The position numbers and the translations under genes were made by a program. The notes beneath the pieces are model-generated. The model saw only the letters and a list, made by a program, of their open reading frames with translations, did not search any database and had not been told where the DNA came from. From Paraspadella gotoi (Eukaryota; Chaetognatha): a stretch of DNA of 64,000 nucleotides. Numbering within the stretch: position 1 is the stretch's first letter; each line of letters begins with the position of its first letter. The stretch lies in NCBI GenBank assembly GCA_051294375.1, contig JBJCIZ010000028.1:1625479-1689478 (forward strand), given 5' to 3'. Of this stretch, positions 55,750-64,000 are shown piece by piece.

Positions 55750-57476
55750 ACCAGATACCGGTGGCCCCTGAAGACGTACCCAAGACGGCGGTGATCACGC
55801 CCTTCGGCCTATACGTTTTCCTGAGGACGCCGTTTGGCCTAAAAAACGCAGGCCAAGATTTTCAGAGACTCATGGACGAGATTCTTGGTGATCTCCCGAG
55901 AGTTTATGTTTATCTCGACGACATTTTGGTAGCAAGCGAGAACGAAGAGCAGCACCTCAAAGACCTGGAAGAGGTGTTTGAATCTCTCCAAGAGAATGGG
56001 CTCATCGTCAATCGCAAAAAGTGCATCCTCGGCCAAGAATCTCTCGAATTCCTCGGCTATCATGTCGACGCCAACGGCGTCAAACCACTTCCGCAGAGAG
56101 TTGACGCCTTACGCCAAACGGCAGCTCCAACCACGGTCAAGGAGCTCCAACGTTTTTTGGGCATGATTAATTACTACCGTCGGTTTATTCCGAAGGTGGC
56201 ACATCATGCAACGCCGTTATATGACGCCCTCAAAGGGAAGCCGAGACGATTGGAGTGGAGCGCCAACTGTCAAAGAGGATTCGAGGCTGTTAAAGAAGCC
56301 CTCGCGAACGCCGTCCTCCTCCGACACCCCAAAACCGGCGCCGCTCTCTCACTCACGACCGATGCCTCCGATCATGCAGTCGGCGCAGTCCTGGAGCAAC
56401 GCGGCCCCCAAGGATGGGAGCCGCTAGCTTTCTTTTCCGCCAAACTCAGCGACGCCCAGCGTAAGTGGCCGCCCTTCGACAGGGAACTTTACGGCGCCTT
56501 CAGAGCCGTAAGACACTTCCGCCCATGGCTGGAGGGACGCGCTTTCGTATTGTATACGGATCACATGAGTCTCATCCACGCCTTACACAAGAAAAGTGAA
56601 CCTCAGACAGCGAGACACACCTTCCAACTCTCAGCAATCTCGGAATACACAACCGACATCCGCCATGTTGAGGGCAAGGCGAATGTCGTCGCTGACGCGC
56701 TATCTCGCCCAAACCAAGCGACAGAGATCTCCACGAAGCCCTTGAGCGACGAAAAGGCCGAGCACCTTACCCTCATCGCAGCCGCAGTGCAAAATCAAGG
56801 AATAGATCTCCAGGAGATGGCTCGTCAACAACCGCTAGATCGTGATTTCCGGCGCCTCCTCCAAGATCCGTCAACGAGCCTCCATTTCAAGCGAGTTCAA
56901 CTCGGAAACGAAACAATACTTGTCGACGTTTCAAATGGACCTCCACGACCTTTTGTTCCAGAAGCATGGCGCCGAAAAGTTTTCAACACCATACACGACC
57001 TCGGCCACCCCGGAGTTGCTCGTACTCGCCAAACTATCACAGAAAAGTTTGTGTGGCCCTCTATGAGAGCCGACGTCACCCGTTGGGCGCGCGAGTGCGT
57101 TGCTTGTCAAAGGGCGAAGGTCACCCGCCACACCATCCCCGAGATTGGCGAGTTCACTGTCCCACCGCGCAGATTCCAACATATCCACGTGGACATTGTC
57201 ACCATGCCCATGTCTAACGGTTTCTCCCATCTTTTGACAGCCGTGGACCGCTTCACAAGATGGCCCATGGCAGTGCCCATTAAAGACACCACCGCCTCCA
57301 CCGTTGCTGACGCCTTTGCGCATCATTGGGTGGCCTCTTTTGGAATCCCTTCAGACATTACTACCGACAGAGGATCACAATTTTCCTCTGCAATCTGGAG
57401 ACAATTGGCCAGTACATGGGCCTGCAAATTGCCAGGCCTAACGACGGCATACCATCCAGCAGCAACGGTTTGGTAG
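55750..57476 (+). CDS. pol: Pol: reverse transcriptase, RNase H, integrase (first part)
   Basis: Enters from the gap in mid-RT. Visible blocks: RTPFGLKNAGQDFQRLMD, the catalytic YVYLDDILV, the thumb (FLGMINYYRRFIP), RNase H (LTTDASDHAVGAVL, YTDHMSLIHAL, VVADALSRP) and the integrase zinc motif (H-x3-H in HDLGHPGVARTRQ, then CVACQ). These are followed by the core Asp residues in HIHVDIV and TTDRGSQF. The frame then runs into a stop at 57474. The third catalytic residue (Glu in VERFH) lies in the overlapping frame, so a one-base loss near 57455-57465 splits the integrase. Codons are G/C-ending throughout. This copy cannot make an intact integrase as sequenced. Confidence 0.92.
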
Positions 57477-58435
57477 AGCGTTTCCATCGCCGACTAAAGG
57501 AGTCCATCATCGCCATCTCCGTCGACGAACCGCAAAGGTGGTATTGGAGACTCCCCGCCGCGCTACTCTCCATTCGTACGACTATCAAACCAGACGTGGA
57601 TGCTTCGCCAGCGCAGTTAGTATATGGAGACGGCCTTGCAGTCCCTGGTGATCTCCTTCCATCTGGCCATTCCGAGGCCGACGAGCGCGACGCCCGTCAA
57701 CGCCTCCGAGATGAGTTACGATTAGAAGTCGAACGTCTGCAACCAGCACCAACGAGCAGACACCGTCAACCTCGAGTTCATCTCCCAAACAGCCTCGCCA
57801 CATCTACGCATGTTTTCGTCCGGCGCGGAGGTATTCACCCAACCCTCACCGCTCCCTACGAAGGCCCGTTTCGCGTCGTGGCGAGAAACAATTTAAACTT
57901 TCAAATCGAGATGCCAGGGAGAGGCGTGGAGACGATCGCCATAGCGCGCGTCAAACCCGCGAACGTTTTGGACGACTCCGCCCAAGATGAGGCGCATCTA
58001 GAGCCGCAATCGCCGCCCTCCTCGCCTCCACCTCCGGCTCCTCCTCCTTCGTTTCCCCCAGAACCAACTCAGGCCAGTGACGCACCCCAGCGCCATCAAA
58101 ACGAAGACGAGGACCAAAATGCTTCATGCCAGGCCACGCCCACTCGGCCACCGGCGCCCTCCGTTGAGTCCAGACCTTCACTGCACTCACCAACGCCACG
58201 TCAGCGTCGTCGATCAGGCCTCCGTCCTTTCCCTCGAGCAAAGGCTGCCGACTTTTGTTGCCGCGCCAACGCCAACGCAGCGACACGCCCAGATTATGGC
58301 GCGGTGTTGAAACAGATCCTAACTCATCAAATCGAGCCCAATCGTGAAGCCGACTTGCCAGTTTCCTCGTCGCCTGCCGCCTCCTCGTCTGGGGGGGATG
58401 TGGGATTTGATCCCGCTTTCTTTGCTTTTCAATAG
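57455..58435 (+). CDS. pol: Pol: integrase C-terminal part, shifted frame
   Basis: Continues the integrase from SNGLVERFHRRLKESI (catalytic Glu) through the C-terminal DNA-binding region with YEGPFRVVARN (GPY/F-like) to a Pro-rich tail (SPPPPAPPPSFPPEP). Stop TAG is at 58433-58435, inside the start of the 3' LTR. It reads in a different frame from 55750-57476. The open frame extends back to 57326, but that overlap is not coding. Confidence 0.88.
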   Translation, partial: SSSNGLVERFHRRLKESIIAISVDEPQRWYWRLPAALLSIRTTIKPDVDASPAQLVYGDGLAVPGDLLPSGHSEADERDARQRLRDELRLEVERLQPAPTSRHRQPRVHLPNSLATSTHVFVRRGGIHPTLTAPYEGPFRVVARNNLNFQIEMPGRGVETIAIARVKPANVLDDSAQDEAHLEPQSPPSSPPPPAPPPSFPPEPTQASDAPQRHQNEDEDQNASCQATPTRPPAPSVESRPSLHSPTPRQRRRSGLRPFPRAKAADFCCRANANAATRPDYGAVLKQILTHQIEPNREADLPVSSSPAASSSGGDVGFDPAFFAFQ

Positions 58436-58495
58436 AAGAGATCAGCGCGACGGGTGATGATAGAGAGAGACGAAGAGCCATGGCACTAAACACAT
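58390..58495 (+). repeat. Polypurine tract and start of the 3' LTR
   Basis: TGGGGGGGA then TGTGGGATTTGATCCC. The G run is a typical polypurine tract, and the following TG is a typical LTR start at 58399. The 5' LTR end sequence (ATTCGCCACA) does not recur downstream, so this LTR is truncated. Confidence 0.6.
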
Positions 58496-59646
58496 TGATG
58501 TTGAACTTATTAATTAAAAAAATATTTACCATACTATCATAAATTCTAATAGTGACAAAAGTTTAATTTAACTAGAATGGGACTGCTTTTAAATGCACTT
58601 ATCTTTAGGGGGTCGGCGTCCGGTCGGCCCTTAATCTCTCTATATCAGTCACCTTCTTTGCCTCCGCATTAAGACAGCCTTACTGAAATAATGTATATTA
58701 TAATATTTATATAATAATAAATATAATACTAAAATATATAATAACTTATACAGTATTATATGAATATATATTGGTAAGAACATATATCAATAAATAATTT
58801 ATACCAAAAGACTTAAGATAAAGACAGCGCGGGAAAAAAGCTCCGACGAAATTACGCGAGTAGCACTATGAAGCAAGTATAGAAAGACGAGAGATATGAA
58901 ACCAGATTGGCTGCCCCTTGAAAACAGCCGCGCCTCTGCGTTGAAGGGGTGGCAGACGCGTGTGTTTTAAACTTATTCGCGTTAACGATTAGGAAGATGA
59001 TTAAGCCGCAAGAAATAAAAAAAAGTCGTGTAGTACCATTCTTTTGTTGCACGCTGGCGTGCGGTACGTACATACGCTACAATGACAGTTAAATAACCTA
59101 AAAACAAAGAAAAATACAGAGGAAACAAAGAAAACTCCGCGAGCTCGAGGGAATGACATCTCCAAAACAAAAACAGACTTTAACAGATATGGATAACACG
59201 AAGATCAGGGAGTCAAAAGTTCAAAGAAACAACCAAGCAGAGTAGTGTGAACACAAGAGAGACGAAAAATCAACGATTTTCAGTAAAAAAAACACTTTTA
59301 GAGAAATACACGAGAAAAAAAAGTTTTGGATTTCTGTAGGGTGTAAAAATGGCCCGTCTCTTTTTTCCCCCTGTCCTCAAAACGACGTGATGAAAAGTTG
59401 CGGTCTTTCAATTTCCCGGCCCCCTCCCCCCCCCTACTCCCCTCCCCCCACCCACCCCCCCCATGTCAAATTTAAATTTTTTGTGTGGGAAAAGGGGACG
59501 GTTTCTCTCTCTCTCTCTCTCTCCTCTATCCGCCTCAGCCTACACCTCAACGCTACAGCTCTCTCTCTCTCGCTCTCTCTCTCTTTCTCTTCTCTCTTGC
59601 TTTCTCTCTTCTGGTCGTCTCTCTCCTCTCTCTCTCTCTCTCTCTC

Positions 59647-59693
<47 letters not shown>

Positions 59694-60510
59694 CGTCTCT
59701 CTGTTCTCGTCTCCTATCACTCCTACTGTCTGTCCCACTTCATGAATGTTTTTTCCTCCCCTCTGTGGCCTCCTGTATATAGTTTTGCGCTCCCTCTTCC
59801 CACCATCTCTCTTCCTCTTTCCTCTTTTCTTCTTCTTCTTGTTGTACCCTCTCACTCTCCCGATCTCTAATCTCTTTGCTATCACCCTTCTTTTTCCATA
59901 TCACCGATTATCCCCTCTTATATTTTCCTTCCTTTTTCCTTTTCATCCCACTTCCTCCCCTTTGCCTTTTTCCTTTCTACTATCCACTCTTTCTATCCTC
60001 TTTTCCTTCTATTCATTCTTCATCTTCTCACCCCTCCTCCCACCATTCCTCTCTTCCCTCTCCAATTTTTTCCCATACTTTCTCTTTCCTACCCCTCCCC
60101 TCTCACCCCCTTTTCCATCGTTTCCTCTTTCACTCCCCTCCCCCCTCCTTCCTCTCTTGGACGAGTGATCTGGCATCAAACGGAATTGAAGCGAAGACTC
60201 CGCCGCTGACGTTTTGAGGAAAAAAGAAAAAAAATCCGAGAAAGAAAGAAAAAAGAAAGAAAAGAAGAAGACAATCGTCACACTTTTTTTTTTCGTTTTC
60301 ATTTACTATTTTACGATTTTTATTTCTTTTTTTAAATCCGCTTTCGAATATAATGCGGTTTTGCGCAAAGGCGGGATGGGGAAACAAAAAAAACACAAAA
60401 AAAAAGAGTTTAAAAAATAAAATATAGAAAATTGCGAAATTAACGAAAAGCTGAAATGTTTAGAATTTCGTTTAGCAAAAAAAAAAAGAAGGATTTCTCT
60501 CAATTATTCA
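58496..60510. other. No supported gene; low-complexity sequence
   Basis: AT-rich to 59360, then C-rich (59403-59465), (CT)n (59505-59700) and irregular polypyrimidine to about 60165, then A-rich DNA. ORFs are compositional. Confidence 0.6.
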
Positions 60511-60662
60511 GTCATCTTTTTGAGACGGATTTTAGTTTTCTCTCTTTTACTTTCCTCTTGCGTATCTGTTGGCTTTTTTTCTCTTCACACTTCCTCTTTT
60601 CTATGCCCGTACTCCCGACTTAAACCTCATTTCGTTGAGTATGTTATTCCTCACTGTCGTTC

Positions 60663-60905
60663 GTGCGTCGCTATCGTCGTTTTCATCGTCGTCGTCACGG
60701 TCGTCAATTGGGTCGAAAAAGTAAGCCAGGCAACAAGCAGTTTTTCGGCCTGAAGGCCGAATTTCCGCGCTTAACGCCTAAAACCGGGAGGAGAGGAGAG
60801 GAGAAACTGAGGACGTATTACATGCAGGAAGATGAGGTGAGCGAGAACGACATCAATCGGATGGACGGAGAAGACGAAATGGAAAGAGACGAAGAGAATG
60901 AATGA
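60663..60905 (+). CDS. Possible small exon or ORF, acidic tail
   Basis: The open frame ends MQEDEVSENDINRMDG then EDEMERDEENE and stop at 60903. The acidic, non-repetitive tail looks protein-like. In another frame the upstream part (60520-60719) encodes a hydrophobic run (AIVVFIVVVTVVNW) ending at a GTAAGC donor. The two may be separate exons, but no consistent joining was found. Confidence 0.2.
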   Translation: MRRYRRFHRRRHGRQLGRKSKPGNKQFFGLKAEFPRLTPKTGRRGEEKLRTYYMQEDEVSENDINRMDGEDEMERDEENE

Positions 60906-61604
60906 TCTGAGGAGAGCATGAGAGACCGTGACGAACGTCACGAAGAGTGACTGGGAGAGAGAGAGACGATCGATAAGGAACCGGGAGAGACGAGAGAGAG
61001 CGGGAGAAGAGAGAGACCGAACATGATCAGGAATCGATTGGAGCGAGGGCACGGTGAAGGCAGGAGAGTGCGGCGGCCGGGGGGTGAGGAGATGGCGCGC
61101 AGCTCGGAACGATGAGTCGCCGGGGGACAGAAGAGGGCGCGAGAGAGGGAGAGAAGGGTAGGAGAAGAGGAGATAAATAATTACAAAGAGGTTTTGGAGG
61201 TGGCGCCTTAAATATGAAAGTAGGTATATCATTACGGCACTTTTTTTCTTTTTTTTTTTTTACTTTTTAACAACGATAATAGAATTCGTTACTTTACTTA
61301 CTTCATATTTTTTTCCTTTTTCTTTTCTAGTGCGAATCTCAGCCGAGGACTAACTTTTAAGGTTGAAATATTGTAAAAGGAAATAATTTTAAGACAAATA
61401 CATAAATAGAAAAGAAACTTTTAAAATAAAAAAAAAACATTTGATAAGATTGTATATCCTTAAGGATTAATAAAAATAAAAAAAACATAAAAAACATAAC
61501 ATGAAAAATAAAAATAAAACTAGGAAAAGAAAAAAAAAAAGAAAAAAAACTTATTAGTGAAAGGTGGGAGAGGGAAAAAAGAGTGTTTTGTAAATGTGAG
61601 TGTA

Positions 61605-61617
61605 AGAGAGAGAGAGC

Positions 61618-61716
<99 letters not shown>

Positions 61717-61730
61717 AGAGTAAAACGCGA
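61605..61730. repeat. (GA)n microsatellite
   Basis: About 120 bp of AG with a few AAAG interruptions. Confidence 0.97.
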
Positions 61731-61893
61731 CTGAGAGAGAATAATCAATGAATATATTCCAGCCTGGGTCAGCGTGAGAGACGAGATGAATGGATGATGA
61801 GATAGACAGATGTACAAAAGAAAGGAGATAAAAGACAGATAATATAGAAAAGATACGTATGAGCAGGGGCGTCCTTTTCTTTCAGGTAATTAC

Positions 61894-61894
<1 letters not shown>

Positions 61895-61972
<78 letters not shown>

Positions 61973-61982
61973 GAGAGAGAGA
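61895..61982. repeat. (GA)n microsatellite
   Basis: About 85 bp of pure AG, then one TGAGAGAG interruption. Confidence 0.97.
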
Positions 61983-62585
61983 TCGGGTTATTCACCCTAA
62001 GGTAATAACGTTTCTTTTGACAAAAAAGGATTTTTCCTGCCGTCCGCTGATTTTCATGTCGGCGCTCTTTCTCAAAAAGAGTCGAGTTTAGGGATTGACC
62101 TGACTCGGATGATTTTTTTTTAACCGAAAGCATATTTTCATTTTCGCGCTTTTTTTTGGGTGAGGCGAGTAGAGTGAGTCGAAGGTGAGACGAGGTGAGT
62201 ATAGGTAAGTTAAGATGGACGAATTCGACAATGGTTGTGGGACATACCCTCGTCGAGATTTCTTATTTGAAATATGCATCTTTATATTTTATGGTGCATG
62301 ACGAAGTTGTAACGAGCAAGGCGACAGGGTCTGACTGAAGCATTTAACCAAGACGTTGACGAATTTGTGACGGAATGAATATTTCGGTTTCATAACAGTA
62401 AAAAAAACCCAATGAAGACAACTAGTAACTAGATCAGGTAAAAAAAGTGAATGTAAAATGAGCAAGAAATGCAAAGAGTTGATCGCCCGCCGACGCGACA
62501 GCCGGGGAAGCCGGACAACCGATGTAGCCGGCAGCGAGGCAGCCATGGCAGCGGCAGCAAGACAGCCCGAACGATCGAAACGAAC

Positions 62586-62779
62586 CTCGGTCGCCCTGGT
62601 AGGACAAATCCTTCTCTTCAGCCCTTTCCCACGGGACGTAGGTGTAGGCCATCGCCGGCGACAGCGACGGCGGCGGCGCGAAATAGGCGGCGCCAACACG
62701 ACCGGCGTCGCGGAAATCCCCGGCGTCGTCTCGACGCCGTCTTGGCGCCATCTCGGCGTCCTCGTCCCCTGAGTCGAAC
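62586..62779 (-). CDS. Exon of an unrecognised minus-strand gene
   Basis: On the minus strand an acceptor (TTTTGCCTCCTCCAG) precedes FDSGDEDAEMAPRRRRDD, then VGAAYFAPPPSLSP, MAYTYVPWERAEEKDLSY and QGDR, and ends at CGACCGAG then GTTCGT. It is 194 nt long with strongly G/C third positions. The content is disordered, Pro/Arg/Asp-rich. The donor is moderate. No second exon could be joined in the window; the gene would continue to lower coordinates on this strand. Confidence 0.4.
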
Positions 62780-62822
62780 CTGGAGGAGGCAAAATGGGGC
62801 GTTGAGGGTAATTGAATTCTGG

Positions 62823-63035
62823 GGCCATATTTTCTAAAAACGCCCCATCTCCGTTTGGGTAATTTAAAATTGGAATAAGAAATTATGCGTTATGGTGTAA
62901 GGAATAAGTGACGGGAGGAGTGTTAGGAATGAAGTTATGAATTAAGGTTAAGGATTAGGATTAAAGATAAACATTAAGATTAATTAAGGTTTGAGTAGTA
63001 GTGATAGAAATGGAGCGCTATCAGAAAATAGTGGC
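62823..63035. mobile_element. MITE-like element with terminal inverted repeats
   Basis: Left GGCCATATTTTCTAAAAACG, right (inward) GGCCACTATTTTCTGATAGC; both continue with GC(C/G)CCAT. The interior has AAGGTTAAGGATTAGG-like repeats. Same family as 21669-21862 and 39719-40296. It lies 44 bp from the minus-strand exon. Confidence 0.75.
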
Positions 63036-63331
63036 CGAATGCTGACGTAGATTAAGCGATGGTAAAAATTCTAAGTCTTAGCTACGGACTTCAAGGAATG
63101 CCGGTGAATTTCTGGTGAATCGCTGCCAGTGAAATCGCCGTGAATGCGAATGCGTTGTTTACGCGGATAAGAGAGAGAGAGAGAGAGAGAGAAGAGAGAG
63201 AGAGAAGAGAGAAAGAGAGCGAAGAGAGAGAGTGAGCAGATGAGAAGAGAATATTGAACAGCATAACGAAGCCGTGATGGAAAAGCGAAAGCTGAATAAC
63301 GAAGGAAAGTTGAGAGAGACAGCGAGACTAC

Positions 63332-63365
<34 letters not shown>

Positions 63366-63895
63366 GGGGGGGGGAAAAGCAAATAACGTCGTGAAAGCGT
63401 TTGTGACGTCGTTGGGATTCGGCGTGACTCTCAAACCAAAATGGGAAAAAGATTTTTTTTTTTTAAGGAAGCGTTGTCGGGGAGGGAATAGAGTGGGGGA
63501 GAGAAGAGGAGAGAGTGAAAGAAAATAAAAATAAAACTCTGAAACATGGGAGGTAGGAAACGGAGGAAGTGAAAAAAGGGAGGAAAAGAGAGGAAAAAGA
63601 CGAGAGAGAGAACGTAAAGGAAGAGGACAGTTTGCCCTAGATTCCGGGAATAGATCGGTGAGAGAGGGAGGAGAGGCTTAAAACCTCCGCTGAAACATTC
63701 ATTCACTGGCAGGGAAAAAAAATGAAAAAAAGAAGAAAAAAAAAGGGAGGGGGGGGGAAAAGAAAAAAAAGAAGAAAAAGGGAAAAGAAGTGAGAGAAGA
63801 AAGAAAGGCAAACGGGGCAGTCCAGACAGACAAAGACCAGACACGTCGGATGAAGATAGAAAAAAGGAGAAATGGCGAGAGAGAGAGAGGAGAGG

Positions 63896-63952
<57 letters not shown>

Positions 63953-64000
63953 AGAGAGAGAGAGATGCCGTAATTTTGATTCGACTTTAGTCTACAGATG
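63036..64000. other. No supported gene; purine-rich sequence
   Basis: (GA)n at 63170-63235, 63330-63362 and 63880-63965 with A/G-rich sequence between. ORFs are compositional. Confidence 0.6.

Larger units (their letters stand above)
53471..58495 (+). mobile_element. Ty3/gypsy retrotransposon, CsRn1-like, gapped
   Basis: Order: partial 5' LTR, tRNA primer site, gag, gap, RT-RNase H-integrase, polypurine tract, start of 3' LTR. CsRn1 affinity rests on the Gag Cys-His-Cys-Cys knuckle and the tRNA-Trp-like primer site. The N gap 54787-55749 removes protease and the N-terminal RT. Integrase carries a frameshift. The 3' LTR cannot be followed past about 58.5 kb and the 5' LTR start is lost in the 25-N gap. 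Defective or incompletely assembled. Confidence 0.88.

Noticed and set aside
53519-55798. ORFs spanning N runs
   Set aside because: Translation through gaps is meaningless; only the non-gap parts of gag and pol were used.
55839-57803. Minus-strand and alternate-frame ORFs over pol and gag
   Set aside because: Shadows of the well-conserved plus-strand pol reading.

Overview
This window is eukaryotic, from an animal genome. Genes are split into many short exons with GT-AG introns and one likely GC-AG intron. The DNA is full of (CT)n/(GA)n tracts, minisatellites, tRNA-like SINEs, small inverted-repeat elements, a hAT-like DNA transposon and a Ty3/gypsy element. CCCTAA-type repeats, a multi-C2H2 zinc-finger gene, a FAM20-type kinase fragment and a CsRn1-clade retrotransposon fit an invertebrate metazoan, possibly a spiralian. 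I cannot name the species. Seven N runs (877-1134, 1258-1385, 10348-10372, 32215-32239, 53446-53470, 53589-53833, 54787-55749) and repeated one-base frame breaks in conserved proteins point to a draft assembly with residual indels.

Layout. 1-4260 is a large imperfect palindrome made mostly of repeats, followed by 1.1 kb of polypyrimidine. 7.1-9.35 kb holds exon fragments of a FAM20-family secretory-pathway kinase without its catalytic C-terminal exons. 12.2-21.0 kb is a gene read here as 13 exons: a signal-anchored DUF229 (sulfatase/alkaline-phosphatase-like) protein. 21.9-26.1 kb and 31.3-41.6 kb hold two further plus-strand multi-exon genes for mostly disordered, charged proteins with short Cys motifs, which I do not recognise. 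They are separated by minisatellites and a duplicated SINE. 42.7-44.05 kb is a C2H2 zinc-finger ORF with 14 fingers. Its array formerly continued downstream, but an (ATTT)n tract and a 3.85-kb hAT-like transposon (44644-48496, 8-bp target duplication) interrupt it.

48.6-50.7 kb is nested transposon debris. 51.3-52.8 kb is a small three-exon minus-strand gene. 53.5-58.5 kb is a CsRn1-like Ty3/gypsy element with gag, gapped pol and a frameshifted integrase. 58.5-64 kb is mostly low-complexity DNA with one well-formed minus-strand exon and one weak plus-strand ORF.

I found no operon-like or shared pathway logic. The main story is a gene-bearing region reshaped by mobile and tandem repeats, several of which sit exactly at splice sites.
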